A DNA stretch of 64,000 nt from Caulobacter sp. NIBR1757 (GTDB taxonomy: Bacteria > Pseudomonadota > Alphaproteobacteria > Caulobacterales > Caulobacteraceae). Shown here piece after piece: positions 8,656 to 16,509 of this stretch. The notes beneath the pieces were generated by a model that worked only from the letters and a program-made list of their open reading frames with translations, ran no database searches and had not been told where the DNA came from. The DNA lies in the NCBI RefSeq assembly GCF_027912495.1, contig NZ_CP115463.1, forward strand, positions 3,422,501 to 3,486,500, in the 5' to 3' direction. The first letter of the stretch is position 1. The number at the start of each line of letters is the position of its first letter. The position numbers were made by a program, and so were the translations under genes.

Positions 8656-9464
8656 CCCAGCCGGCGACTGGCCTGGCCCCTCATCCGGGTCTGGCCGGGA
8701 CCTATCAGCGGGAAGTCGCGGCCAGCCTGGCCCGCGTCTGGGAGAATGTTCTGGACTGGGAACATCTGCCGGCGCTGCACGAGGGCCAGTTCCACAGCAT
8801 CAGCCTGGTCGACAGCGGGCCATGGGGCTGGCGCGCGCGGGTTCTCAACCAGCCTGGCGCCGGCGCCGCCCAGATCATCGAGGTCAGGATCGACCGGGAC
8901 GCGGGCCGCTATGTCTCCGCCACCCTGGAGGGTCCAGGCGCGGGATCAGAGGTCCGGACCCAGCTGGAGGCGCTCGCTCCGGACAGAACGAGGGTCAGCG
9001 TCGCCTTTCATGTGCCTGTGGCCGACCCGGCCAGACTGGCGCTGATCGGCGACCGCTACCGGGCGATCTACGCGCGGCTGTGGGACGAGGATGAAGCGAT
9101 GATGGTGCATCGCGAGCGCGCCCTCGCCCAGCGACGTGAGCGTCGTGAAACACAGGGCGAGACTCTGGTGCTGGGGCCGCCGGAAGTCGTTCGCACCGCC
9201 GTCCCGCTGCTCGTCGAGTTCGCGGGCGAGCGGTTCCGGGTCATCGACCTGGACGGCGAGCTTGTCGTCCACGCCGCCACCTGCCCGCACTGGCTGGGAC
9301 CGCTCGATCAGGCGCCGGTTCGCGACGGCTGCGTGCGCTGCCCCTGGCATGACTATGCCTTCGACGTCCGCACGGGACAGAGCGCCGATGGTCGGAAGCT
9401 GAGCCTTGCGACGCCGCCCAACCTGGTGCTGCGCGAGGGCGTGCTGACCCTGGTTTCGGCCTAG
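8652..9464 (+). CDS. Rieske [2Fe-2S] protein with N-terminal SRPBCC-like domain
   Basis: 270 residues from a TTG overlapping the DUF1499 stop by 4 bp. The C-terminal Rieske domain has ligands C211, H213, C230 and H233 (CPH...CPWH), with a 16-residue gap between the pairs. The first ~155 residues (YQREVAASLARVWENVLDWEHLP...) resemble a START/SRPBCC polyketide-cyclase-like fold. It lacks the mononuclear-iron catalytic motif of ring-hydroxylating oxygenases and may serve as an electron carrier or a ligand-binding redox protein. The gene ends directly in the double-hairpin repeat. Confidence 0.85.
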   Translation: MTQPATGLAPHPGLAGTYQREVAASLARVWENVLDWEHLPALHEGQFHSISLVDSGPWGWRARVLNQPGAGAAQIIEVRIDRDAGRYVSATLEGPGAGSEVRTQLEALAPDRTRVSVAFHVPVADPARLALIGDRYRAIYARLWDEDEAMMVHRERALAQRRERRETQGETLVLGPPEVVRTAVPLLVEFAGERFRVIDLDGELVVHAATCPHWLGPLDQAPVRDGCVRCPWHDYAFDVRTGQSADGRKLSLATPPNLVLREGVLTLVSA

Positions 9465-9578
9465 AGCACGTCAGGCGGAAGTGTACGCGGTTCCGCCGCC
9501 CGGACGTGCTCTAAATGTTTGATTCTAGACCCTTTTGATCAGGTTTTGATGCGTGCATCAAAACCTGAAAGGGTCTAG
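9462..9578. repeat. double inverted repeat with a GANTC (CcrM) site; probable bidirectional terminator
   Basis: Two nested dyads sit back to back. First dyad: TAGAGCACGTC at 9462-9472 pairs with GACGTGCTCTA at 9503-9513, with an inner GGCGGAA/TTCCGCC stem. Second dyad: CTAGACCCTTT at 9525-9535 pairs with AAAGGGTCTAG at 9568-9578, with an inner AGGTTTTGATGC/GCATCAAAACCT stem. A GATTC (GANTC) site at 9521-9525 sits between them. The element overlaps both flanking stop codons of the convergent genes. Long intergenic inverted repeats linked to CcrM sites are described in Caulobacter (CIR elements); assignment to that class is inference. Confidence 0.75.
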
Positions 9579-10360
9579 GGGCCGCGGAAGGGATTGAGCA
9601 GCAGGCTTAAGAGCCCGGCGGTCTTTGGCGTGCGAAACCCTTCCACGCCGAGCGTCATCGTCTCCAGGGGTTCGCGCGGCCGGGCTCGGTAGCTGCCGAG
9701 CAATCGGTCCCAGGCCGACAGCAGGAAGCCGTAGTTGCTGTCGGTTTCGTCCCGGTGGATCGAGTGGTGGATACGGTGCATGTCGGGCGTCACCAGCACC
9801 CGCCGCAGCAGACCGTCCAGCGCCGCCGGCATGGCGATCCGGGCATGGCTGAACATGCTGGCGGCGTTCAGCACGATCTCGAAGACCAGCACCGCCTCGG
9901 CCGGGGCGCCCAGGGCGACAACGACCGCGATCTTCCACAGCATAGACAGCACCATCTCGATCGGATGAAAGCGGACGGCTGTCGTGACATCGACGTCCAG
10001 ATCGATGTGATGGCCCCGGTGGACCCGCCAAAGCCAGGGGACGGCGTGGAGGACCCGATGCTGGCCATAGACCGCCAGGTCCAGCAGCAGGAACGACAGG
10101 AGAGCGGCCAGCCAAAGCGGTGCAGGCAGACTATGGAACAGCCCCCAGTCCGCCTCTGCCGCCCAGACCGCCGCGCCGACGGCGGCGGCGGGAAAGGCAA
10201 ACCTGAGCAGCAGGGTGTTCAGAACCGAGAGTCCAAGGTTCACCGGCCACCGGCTGCGCCTTGCCTGCCCCGGCGCCCGGCGCGGAAACACCATTTCCGC
10301 GATCGCCAGCAGGCCCAGGACACCCAGGTAGATCGACAGCCTGACCGTGGGCTCGTTCAA
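9575..10360 (-). CDS. sterol desaturase / fatty acid hydroxylase family protein
   Basis: 261 residues from a TTG at 10360 (MNEPTVRLS), chosen because the open frame upstream encodes Arg-rich non-family sequence and GGAG lies 9 nt before it. Di-iron His boxes are present in order: HRVLH, HRGHH, and HRIHH near the C-terminus, with several hydrophobic segments (LLRFAFPAAAVGAAVWA, LWLAALLSFLLLDLAVYG, IAVVVALGAPAEAVLVFEIVL). It is an integral membrane di-iron oxygenase acting on lipid substrates. The specific substrate (carotenoid, hopanoid or fatty acid) cannot be read from the sequence. Confidence 0.88.
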   Translation of the reverse strand: MNEPTVRLSIYLGVLGLLAIAEMVFPRRAPGQARRSRWPVNLGLSVLNTLLLRFAFPAAAVGAAVWAAEADWGLFHSLPAPLWLAALLSFLLLDLAVYGQHRVLHAVPWLWRVHRGHHIDLDVDVTTAVRFHPIEMVLSMLWKIAVVVALGAPAEAVLVFEIVLNAASMFSHARIAMPAALDGLLRRVLVTPDMHRIHHSIHRDETDSNYGFLLSAWDRLLGSYRARPREPLETMTLGVEGFRTPKTAGLLSLLLNPFRGP

Positions 10361-10670
10361 GATCTCTCGCTCCGAAGCAACGGCGGGCCCATGCTCAGCC
10401 GACCGAACGTCGGCCTTGCAGTCTTTGCTGAGCGGACAGGCTATCACCCTCTCCCGGGGGGCCGACAGGCTGACACCCGGGCTCCGGTCACCTGCACGAA
10501 CCCCGGCGGACCGCCCTTGAATGAGCAGTCGGGCTGGCCTTCGGCGTCGGCGGTGGCGGAAACGAAGGCCCTCCCCGCCTGACCCTCGACATCGGCGCGC
10601 CTTGGGCGGAAGGTGATCTGGACGACCGGCGTTCAGCGTACCGTTCAAAGTCGCTCCGGGGAGACGGCCG
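10361..10670. other. 310-bp intergenic region between divergent genes
   Basis: This separates the sterol-desaturase-like gene (minus) from the FecR lipoprotein gene (plus). The central part holds a relic of a pyridoxamine-phosphate-oxidase-like gene (separate entry). The final GGGGAGA before 10671 is the ribosome site of the FecR gene. I recognise no operator, terminator or RNA gene here. Confidence 0.6.
10483..10599 (-). pseudogene. fragment of a pyridoxamine 5'-phosphate oxidase-like FMN-binding gene
   Basis: Translating the minus strand gives a run including FVSATADAEGQPDCSFKGG and then PPGFVQV. This matches the conserved beta-strand region of PPOX-family flavin-binding proteins (pattern FVATADAEGxPDxSxKGGxPGFVxV). 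No start codon or N-terminal helix is found upstream. After ~10483 the frame becomes unrelated and stops, so well over half of a normal gene is missing. I read it as a degraded remnant left by deletion. Family assignment rests on pattern recognition alone. Confidence 0.55.
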
Positions 10671-11867
10671 ATGAAGTCCCTATCCGTGATCCTTGCCGCC
10701 GTGGCGGCGCTGGCCCTGGCCGGCTGCGAGCCGAAGGCCGACAAGCCGGCCGCGCCGCCGGCCGCGACGACCGAGACCGTCGGCCTGAACGCCGAGATCG
10801 ACAACGACGTCCAGCAGAAGAGCCTCACCGATCCAGACTTCCGGGGCGCGGCTTTGCAGGGCCCGGTCCGCTACGCCGACGACATTCTGACCGCCGCCGA
10901 CAGCCGCCTGCTGGTCAGGCTGAAGGACGACAGCGGCCTGACCGTCGGCCCCAACGCCCGCATCAGCATCGACAGGTTCGTCATCGACACCGACGCCAGC
11001 GTCCCCGGGGCGGCGGTTTCGGTGGCCAAGGGCGCCTTCCGCTTCGCCTCCAGCGGCAAGGGGACAAAGCCCGACGGCGTGCGCTTCAACACCCCGCTGG
11101 CGGCCATCGGCATCAGAGGCACGATCCTCGAAGGTGTGGTCGGCCCCGACGCCCTGGCCGTCATCGGCGCCGGCCCCTGGCTGGCCATCCTGTCGCTCGA
11201 TCCCGAGACGGCCACCGTCATCGTCCTGCGCGAGGGGATTATCGAGGTCCGCTTCGGCGACGAGACCATCGTTCTGGACCGGCCGGGCGAGGCCATCGCC
11301 CTGGGCGGAACCCGCCGCTCGACCGTCTTCCAGATGCCGCCCCCGGCCACGGTCCGTCTCGACGCCCTGCTGGCCCCTCGCGGCGCCGGTCCCCGTCCGC
11401 CGGCGCCGCCCGTCGTCGACGCCCCGCCGCCGCCGACGGCCGGCGCCGCCGACAAGCCCGTCCCGCCCCGCAAGCCGCCGCCCCGCCGTGTCCCGGCCGC
11501 CGGCGTGTCGAACGAGGACTATTCCCACGACAACGAGGCGGTCGGCGGCTCCGGCGGCGGTGACAGCTCGGGCGGCCTCAGCCGTCCGGTCCTTCGGCGC
11601 GGCGACGGCTCAGCGGTGGCCCCTGGTCAGCCGCCGCCGCGCCGGCAGCGCGACTATGGCGCCCCCCTGCCCCGGCGCGACGCCGGGCCGGGCTCGCCCT
11701 CCGTCGACATTCCGATTCCCGCCATCCCGCCGCGCCAGCCGCGCGATAGGCCCTCAGCGCCGAAGACCCAGGCCCCGGCCGGCGATCCCGTCCCCTCGCC
11801 GCAACTGAAGGCCGCGCCCCGGCCTTCCAGCCCGAAGGACCCGGCGCCGCGGGAATCCCCCGGTTAA
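10671..11867 (+). CDS. FecR-domain lipoprotein with Pro-rich C-terminus
   Basis: 398 residues. Lipoprotein signal peptide with lipobox LAGC (C19 acylated). A FecR domain spans roughly residues 60-190 (SRLLVRLKDDSGLTVGPNARI, then GAFRFASSG, TPLAAIGIRGT, VIVLREGIIEV). The C-terminal ~180 residues are Pro/Arg/Ala-rich and probably disordered, as in proteins that span the periplasm. Stand-alone FecR lipoproteins are common in Caulobacterales and are not FecI anti-sigma factors. No sigma factor or TonB receptor is adjacent, so iron signalling is not supported. GGGGAGA precedes the ATG. Confidence 0.85.
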   Translation: MKSLSVILAAVAALALAGCEPKADKPAAPPAATTETVGLNAEIDNDVQQKSLTDPDFRGAALQGPVRYADDILTAADSRLLVRLKDDSGLTVGPNARISIDRFVIDTDASVPGAAVSVAKGAFRFASSGKGTKPDGVRFNTPLAAIGIRGTILEGVVGPDALAVIGAGPWLAILSLDPETATVIVLREGIIEVRFGDETIVLDRPGEAIALGGTRRSTVFQMPPPATVRLDALLAPRGAGPRPPAPPVVDAPPPPTAGAADKPVPPRKPPPRRVPAAGVSNEDYSHDNEAVGGSGGGDSSGGLSRPVLRRGDGSAVAPGQPPPRRQRDYGAPLPRRDAGPGSPSVDIPIPAIPPRQPRDRPSAPKTQAPAGDPVPSPQLKAAPRPSSPKDPAPRESPG

Positions 11868-11931
11868 ACAACCCGTTAACACGAACGGCCATAGGCTGCG
11901 TCCAACCGGTATGCGCCCGGAGGAGGCCGTC

Positions 11932-12327
11932 ATGTCCGTCACCCGCACCGGCGGCTTTCGCCGCAGCTACGATCACTTCGAGCCGGAGGTCGATGACGAC
12001 CCGCACGCCCAGCGCCGCACGCGCGGCCTGCTCGAACAGATCGACTACGCCGCCTTCGCCGCCAACAAGGAACTGATCGGCCAGGCCCTCGGCCAGGGCG
12101 ACATCCGCAAGTTCCAGCGCCTGGCCATCGCCGCCGCCCAGGCCCGCGCCGTCTGGGTCGCCCAGGCCCTTGCCGCCTCGGCCAGCGGCGGCAAGCTGTC
12201 GAGCGCCGACCTCGCCCAGCTCACGCACCTGCGCGCCACCTTCGAGGAACTGACCGAAGCCTACGAAGCCATGCGCCGCATGGTCGAGCGCGGCTACCTG
12301 GCCATGCCGGCCGCTCCGGCGGGCTGA
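11932..12327 (+). CDS. conserved hypothetical helical protein
   Basis: 131 residues starting at the ATG at 11932, chosen because GGAGGAGG precedes it; an in-frame ATG at 11911 would place that site inside the gene. The sequence is strongly alpha-helical, with Ala/Glu/Arg-rich stretches such as FQRLAIAAAQARAVWVAQALAAS and LRATFEELTEAYEAMRRMVERGY. It has no membrane segment or signal peptide and looks cytoplasmic. The family is not recognised. A repeated palindromic element starts 28 bp after the stop codon. Confidence 0.75.
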   Translation: MSVTRTGGFRRSYDHFEPEVDDDPHAQRRTRGLLEQIDYAAFAANKELIGQALGQGDIRKFQRLAIAAAQARAVWVAQALAASASGGKLSSADLAQLTHLRATFEELTEAYEAMRRMVERGYLAMPAAPAG

Positions 12328-12355
12328 AAACATCAAGGATTTCAAAGGCTCCAGG

Positions 12356-12522
12356 AATATGTCTAGACATATTCACCGGCCCTGACGGCCGCCGTCGGCG
12401 CCGCGACGAGCCGCGTAGGCCGAGCCTGAAACATTTCGGCCTACAAACCCCGCGCCGGCGCCTACACGGCGCCTACGCCCCAGCCTACAATCCCAGCGTC
12501 CCGGCACACGCCAAAGCCAACG
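12356..12522 (+). repeat. two-copy palindrome-linked intergenic element, copy 1
   Basis: An 18-bp perfect palindrome (AATATGTCTAGACATATT, 12356-12373) is followed after exactly 71 bp by a ~78-bp block starting AAACCCCGC (12445-12522). The same layout, palindrome and 71-bp gap occur on the minus strand at 55821-55988. The block is closely similar between copies, with one single-base indel, and both can encode a YAPxYxP...PAHAKAN peptide, though not in one conserved frame. It lies between the convergent ends of two genes here. The rest of 12328-12617 contains only a short hairpin (12596-12614). Confidence 0.65.
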
Positions 12523-12595
12523 CCACAAGGGGTTTGGGCCGGTTGCCCACGCCGCACGGCTTTTTCCGTAGGTGCGCCCGGGTGGTATAATGGTC

Positions 12596-12614
12596 CGCCG
12601 CTTCGATAGCGGCG
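12596..12614 (-). terminator. hairpin at the 3' end of the DUF3606 gene
   Basis: CGCCGC (12596-12601) and GCGGCG (12609-12614) form a perfect 6-bp GC stem around TTCGATA, starting 3 bp beyond the stop codon of the minus-strand DUF3606 gene. There is no U-tract, so intrinsic termination is uncertain. A transcript-end stabilising hairpin is equally possible. Confidence 0.35.
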
Positions 12615-12617
12615 TCT

Positions 12618-12800
12618 CTACCGCTTCTTGCCCAGCTCGGCGGCGATGTCCTTGGTCATCTTGCCGACCTTGCGGTGGGCGGCGGTCAGTTGATCCCGCG
12701 TCACGCCCCAGCGCTTCATCCAGTATTCCACCGCCTGCCGCTCGGAGAGATCGAGCCGCTCCTTGTCGATGAAGCCGCGCTTGTCCTTGAGGCCGGCCAT
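12618..12800 (-). CDS. DUF3606 domain-containing small protein
   Basis: 60 residues from the ATG at 12800 (MAGLKDKRG), with GGAG 9 nt upstream. It matches the DUF3606 pattern: D-x-x-R-I/F-D-x-x-E...Y-W-x-K-x-x-G-V-T-x-x-x-L...A-V/H-x-x-V-G, seen here as ERLDLSERQAVEYWMKRWGVTRDQLTAAHRKVG, which covers nearly the whole protein. These small basic proteins are frequent in alphaproteobacteria and of unknown function. The gene is monocistronic, with a hairpin after the stop codon. Confidence 0.85.
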   Translation of the reverse strand: MAGLKDKRGFIDKERLDLSERQAVEYWMKRWGVTRDQLTAAHRKVGKMTKDIAAELGKKR

Positions 12801-12917
12801 GAAACATCTCTCCGTATGAGGGAGCACATTCGGCCAAGGCGAAGGCCCGATCAATCATCCTGTTGCGGCGACGTGGCGGCAGCGGGCTAAGCTAGCGAAC
12901 GATTCACAGGGGCAGAC

Positions 12918-13355
12918 ATGGCCGACGACCCGACTTTCGCCAGCGACCTCAACACCACCTTCGGCCTCGTGCGCCGCGTCGAGATGAATCCCGAGGGCCG
13001 GGCCATCCTCGAATACGAGGCCGGCATGCACATGTGCCATTCGGGCGGCGTCGTGCAGGGCGGCTTCGTCACTGGCTGGATCGACGCGGCCATGGCCCAC
13101 GCCCTGATCGCCAAGCACGGCGAGGGCATCGTGCCGATGAGCCTGGAACTGAAGGTCAGCTTCTTCGCCTCCACCCGCCCCGGCCGCGTCTTCGCCGAGG
13201 CCTGGATCGAGGGCGGCGGCAAGTCGACGGTGTTCATGGAAGGCCGGCTGAGCGACCCGGCCGGCAAGGTGCTGGCCAAGGCCACCTCGACCCTGCGCCT
13301 GATGGACCGCACCCGCGTCGAGGGCTCGGCCAGGGCGGCGCTGGCCGGCGGATAG
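12918..13355 (+). CDS. PaaI-type hotdog-fold thioesterase
   Basis: 145 residues. The hotdog domain carries the thioesterase signature SGGVVQGGFVTGWIDAAMAHA, where the G-G-x-x-x-D core lies at the start of the long central helix, followed by the strands ELKVSFFASTRPGRVFAEAWI and FMEGRLSDPAGKVLAKATSTL. It probably hydrolyses acyl-CoA substrates. The acyl-CoA ligase gene starts 92 bp downstream on the same strand, so the two may act on the same carboxylic acid (activation and release). The substrate is not deducible. Confidence 0.88.
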   Translation: MADDPTFASDLNTTFGLVRRVEMNPEGRAILEYEAGMHMCHSGGVVQGGFVTGWIDAAMAHALIAKHGEGIVPMSLELKVSFFASTRPGRVFAEAWIEGGGKSTVFMEGRLSDPAGKVLAKATSTLRLMDRTRVEGSARAALAGG

Positions 13356-13447
13356 GGACTGGCGCGCCACCGTGCGCCTCGTCTATCCTGATCGCTGATA
13401 ACCAACGGCCGTCAAGAGCCGCGGACCCCAGGAAACGGATACCCAGA

Positions 13448-15145
13448 ATGCACTACGCCGAGCTGAATCACGCCTGGGCCGAACTCACCGGTCCCGGCGG
13501 GGCCTTCGAGATCGTCGAGATGGACGTGAACGGCCACTGGATTCGCGGCTTCAAGAACGCGCCGCCCAGCGTGCGCGAGGTCTGGCTCTCGACCCTGCAG
13601 TTCGCCGACCGCGACTACCTGGTCTACCAGGACGAACGCCTGACCTACGGCCAGGCGCACCAGCTGACCGCCTCGATCGCCAACTGGCTGATGGCCCAGG
13701 GCGTGGTCCCCGGCGACCGCATCGCCATCGCCATGCGCAACTATCCCGAATGGATGCTGATCTACTGGGCCGCCGTCAGCATCGGCGTCACCGTGGTCGG
13801 CATGAACGCCTGGTGGACCGCGCCCGAGATGGCCTTCGGTCTGAGCGATGCGCGCCCCAAGGTGCTGTTCGCCGACGCCGAGCGGCTGGCCCGGGTGGCC
13901 GAGCAGCCCGACATGCTGGCCGGCGCCCATGTCGTCGCCGTGCGCACCGATACGCCCGAAGGCGGCGCCCCCTGGAGCGCGGTCATCGGCCATGGCGGGA
14001 GCCTGCCGGAGGTCGCCATCGATCCCGATTCCGACGCCTGCATCTTCTACACCTCCGGCACCACCGGCTTTCCCAAGGGCGCCCAACTGACCCACCGGGG
14101 CTGCGTCAGCAACCTGATGAACATGCTGTTCTCCGGCAACGTCGGGGCCATGGTGCTGGCCATGACCACTGGCGTCGTGCCGGACCCCGACAACCCGCCG
14201 CCGCCCCCGGCCGTGCTGGTCACCACGCCGCTGTTCCACGTCACCGCCAACAACTGCGGGGCCTACGCGGCGACCGCCATGGGCGGCAAGATGGTGCTGA
14301 TGTACCGCTGGGACGCGACGCTGGCGCTGGAACTGATCCAGGCCGAGAAGATCAGCACGGTCAGCGGCGTGCCGGTCATGGCCCGCGAGCTGGTCAACCA
14401 TCCGGACTTCGCCAAATACGACACCTCGTCCCTGCTCAGCGTCGGCGGCGGCGGGGCGCAGATTCAGCCAGATCTGGTCGACAAGATCGACAAGACCGTG
14501 CCCACCGCCCGGCCCAACACCGGCTACGGCATGACCGAGACCTGCGGCGTCATCACCTCGCTCAGCGGCGACTTCTTCGTCGACAAGCCCGCCAGCTGCG
14601 GCCGCGCCCTGCCCAACTTCGAGGCCAAGGTGGTCGACGACTTCGGCAACGCCCTGCCCACCGGCGAGGTCGGCGAGCTGTGGGTGCGCGGCAGCAGCGT
14701 CATCAAGGGCTACATCAACCGCCCCGAGGCCACCGCCGAGACCATCACCGACGGCTGGCTGCACACCGGCGACGTCGCCCGCATCGACGAGGAAGGCTTC
14801 ATCTTCCTGGTCGACCGCAAGAAGGACATGGTCCTGCGCGGCGGCGAGAACGTCTATTGCGCCGAGGTCGAGGCGGCCATCTATCGCCATGCGGCGGTCG
14901 CCGAGGCGGTGGTGTTCGGCACCCCCGACGAGCGGCTGGGCGAGGAGGTGGCGGCCGCCATCCTGCTGCGCGACGGCCACAAGGCGACGGCGGACGAACT
15001 GCGCGACTTCGTGGCCAGCCTGATCGCCCGGCACAAGGCCCCCCGCTACATCTGGTTCCTGTCGGAAAACATCCCGCGCAACGCCAGCGGCAAGTTCCTC
15101 AAGAAGGACCTCAAGGCGACGCTGAAGGTCGAAGAGGCCGTCTAG
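13448..15145 (+). CDS. AMP-dependent acyl-CoA synthetase/ligase
   Basis: 565 residues from MHYAELNHAW. ANL-superfamily core motifs occur in order: the P-loop-like A3 motif YTSGTTGFPKGAQ, TPLFHVTANN, GGGGAQIQPDLV, A5 GYGMTETCG, A7 DGWLHTGDVARIDEEGF, A8 hinge DRKKDMVLRGGENVY, and the A10 catalytic lysine in NASGKFLKKDL. The length is typical of long-chain or aryl acyl-CoA ligases. A thioesterase lies just upstream on the same strand. It activates a carboxylate via acyl-AMP to acyl-CoA; the natural acid is unknown. Confidence 0.92.
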   Translation: MHYAELNHAWAELTGPGGAFEIVEMDVNGHWIRGFKNAPPSVREVWLSTLQFADRDYLVYQDERLTYGQAHQLTASIANWLMAQGVVPGDRIAIAMRNYPEWMLIYWAAVSIGVTVVGMNAWWTAPEMAFGLSDARPKVLFADAERLARVAEQPDMLAGAHVVAVRTDTPEGGAPWSAVIGHGGSLPEVAIDPDSDACIFYTSGTTGFPKGAQLTHRGCVSNLMNMLFSGNVGAMVLAMTTGVVPDPDNPPPPPAVLVTTPLFHVTANNCGAYAATAMGGKMVLMYRWDATLALELIQAEKISTVSGVPVMARELVNHPDFAKYDTSSLLSVGGGGAQIQPDLVDKIDKTVPTARPNTGYGMTETCGVITSLSGDFFVDKPASCGRALPNFEAKVVDDFGNALPTGEVGELWVRGSSVIKGYINRPEATAETITDGWLHTGDVARIDEEGFIFLVDRKKDMVLRGGENVYCAEVEAAIYRHAAVAEAVVFGTPDERLGEEVAAAILLRDGHKATADELRDFVASLIARHKAPRYIWFLSENIPRNASGKFLKKDLKATLKVEEAV

Positions 15146-15276
15146 GCGGCTTGCTGTCAGGTTACTGTGTCGGCTCAACGACTTAGCTTCTGAGATCGAC
15201 TCCCAACTGATGTCGGCGGGGGAACGGCTTGCCGTTCTGCGGGTTTGCTCGCCGACCATCATTCGAGGAGAGCCCC

Positions 15277-15807
15277 ATGGAAAAGACCTTTACCGCCGAC
15301 GACGCCCCGGACGCCGTCGCCCTGCTCAAGGCCGATCACCGCAAGGTCGAGGAGCTGTTCGAGAAATTCGAGAACGCCAAGGGCGACGGCGCCAAGAAGA
15401 AGCTGGCCGAGCAGATCTGCCTGGAGCTGAAAGTCCATGCCATGATCGAGGAGGAAATCTTCTATCCGGCCTGCGAGGGCAAGATCGAGGAAGACCTGCT
15501 CAAGGAAGCCTACGTCGAACACGACGGCGCCAAGCTGCTGATCAATGAGATCGAGGCCGGCGGTCCGGACGACGAGTTCTACGACGCCAAGGTCAAGGTG
15601 CTGTCCGAGGAGATCGAGCACCACGTCGAGGAAGAGGAAAAGCGGGTCGAAGGCATGTTCAGTCAGGCCCGCAAGGCCGGCCTCGACATGGATGAACTCG
15701 GCCGCCGGATGTTCGCCCGCAAGGAAGAACTGATGGAACAGGCCAAGGCCGGCGGCCTGGGTCCGGCCCAGACCACGACGATGCAGGGCGACCAGCCGAC
15801 CGCCTAG
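15277..15807 (+). CDS. hemerythrin-like HHE domain protein
   Basis: 176 residues from the ATG at 15277 preceded by GAGGAG. Candidate di-iron ligands follow the hemerythrin pattern: H21 (KADHRKVE), H54 and E58 (VHAMIEEE), H82 (EHDGAK), H115/H116 (IEHHVEEEEK). The protein is highly charged and helical. A C-terminal extension (ARKEELMEQAKAGGLGPAQ) is probably flexible. Such proteins sense or buffer O2, NO or iron. The convergent small membrane-protein gene has an FNR/FixK box upstream, so a link to low-oxygen or NO physiology is plausible. Confidence 0.92.
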   Translation: MEKTFTADDAPDAVALLKADHRKVEELFEKFENAKGDGAKKKLAEQICLELKVHAMIEEEIFYPACEGKIEEDLLKEAYVEHDGAKLLINEIEAGGPDDEFYDAKVKVLSEEIEHHVEEEEKRVEGMFSQARKAGLDMDELGRRMFARKEELMEQAKAGGLGPAQTTTMQGDQPTA

Positions 15808-15850
15808 GCGGCGAGCGCCCCCGGGGCGGGGGCCTGGCCTTCGCCCCGGA

Positions 15851-16123
15851 TCAGCGCGGCTTGCGCGGCAGCCAGTGGCGGCGACCGATGTCTGCCCGCA
15901 GCATCGGCGTCACGATCAGTTCGAGCGCGATGCCAATGCCCGCCGTCAGCATCATCAGGCCCATGATCAGATTGCCGCGGTCATAGATCTCGTTGCGGTC
16001 AGGGCTGAGCCCGTGCACCGCCATCCAGGTCCAGACCAGAATGACGCCGATGATCGGCCCGACGGCCATGAGCAGCACCAGATAGCGCAGGATGCCCAGC
16101 GCGACGATTTTCAGGTTGAGCAT
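15851..16123 (-). CDS. small membrane protein under a predicted FNR/FixK box
   Basis: 90 residues from the ATG at 16123 (MLNLKIVALG), with AGGAGG 5 nt upstream. There are two transmembrane helices (ALGILRYLVLLMAVGPIIGVILVWTWMAV and LIMGLMMLTAGIGIALELIVT) joined by a polar SPDRNEIYDRGN loop, and a basic C-terminus (RRHWLPRKPR) predicted to be cytoplasmic. The family is not recognised. The TTGAT-N4-ATCAA palindrome centred 53 bp upstream of the start codon suggests oxygen-responsive control. Confidence 0.8.
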   Translation of the reverse strand: MLNLKIVALGILRYLVLLMAVGPIIGVILVWTWMAVHGLSPDRNEIYDRGNLIMGLMMLTAGIGIALELIVTPMLRADIGRRHWLPRKPR

Positions 16124-16169
16124 GGCGGCCTCCTGAAGCCGACTGTCGATCTGCCCTCCCAGTCTCGCC

Positions 16170-16183
16170 TTGATCCGGATCAA
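16170..16183. promoter_or_regulatory. perfect FNR/FixK-type box (TTGATCCGGATCAA)
   Basis: TTGAT-N4-ATCAA, extended to a 20-bp palindrome by flanking GCC/GGC bases. The core equals the consensus for FNR/FixK-family activators. Its centre lies 53 bp from the start of the minus-strand small membrane protein, which fits a class II position near -41.5 with a short leader. It lies 141 bp upstream of the plus-strand gene at 16318, so it most likely serves the minus-strand gene. Confidence 0.75.
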
Positions 16184-16317
16184 GGCCTGCCATCCCCCGC
16201 CGCCTAGGGTCGCCGCCTGATCTTCGCGGGAGATGTTCCATGAGTCCGAGCGCCTGGCGCGGTCACCCTCCCCGGCGCGGCCTTGACCGTCCGCCCGTGC
16301 GAGCCAGATTGCCGGGC

Positions 16318-16509
16318 ATGTCAGCCACCCGCGCCACCGCCCTCGCCCTGATCGCTCAGTATGGCGGCGACGCCGAAACCATCGCCATGCTGCGGGCCGC
16401 CGAGTACGCCGCGCTTGGCGACGTGCAGGGCCTCGCCGACTGGGACGCCATCATCGCCGACATCCAGCGCCTCGATCGCGAGGGCCCTGGCGCGGCCGGC
16501 CTCAACTGA
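16318..16509 (+). CDS. small hypothetical protein (DUF6961-like)
   Basis: 63 residues starting MSATRATALA. The pattern (helix, IAQYGGDAETIAMLRAAEYAALGDVQGLADWDAIIADIQRL) resembles the small alphaproteobacterial DUF6961 proteins, in which a helix ending in an aspartate/tryptophan turn precedes a final helix. There is no convincing Shine-Dalgarno. Its 3' end overlaps the convergent aminotransferase gene by 8 bp. Function unknown. Confidence 0.6.
   Translation: MSATRATALALIAQYGGDAETIAMLRAAEYAALGDVQGLADWDAIIADIQRLDREGPGAAGLN

Noticed and set aside
12571..12614. tRNA-like 5' half (GGTGGTATAATGGT plus a hairpin with loop TTCGATA)
   Set aside because: There is no acceptor-stem partner, T-arm or CCA; the sequence runs straight into the DUF3606 gene. 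The hairpin is better explained as the 3' end of that gene.
15229..15276. GGAAC...CGTT resembling a SigT/EcfG promoter before the hemerythrin gene
   Set aside because: The spacing is only 8 nt, far too short for the consensus.
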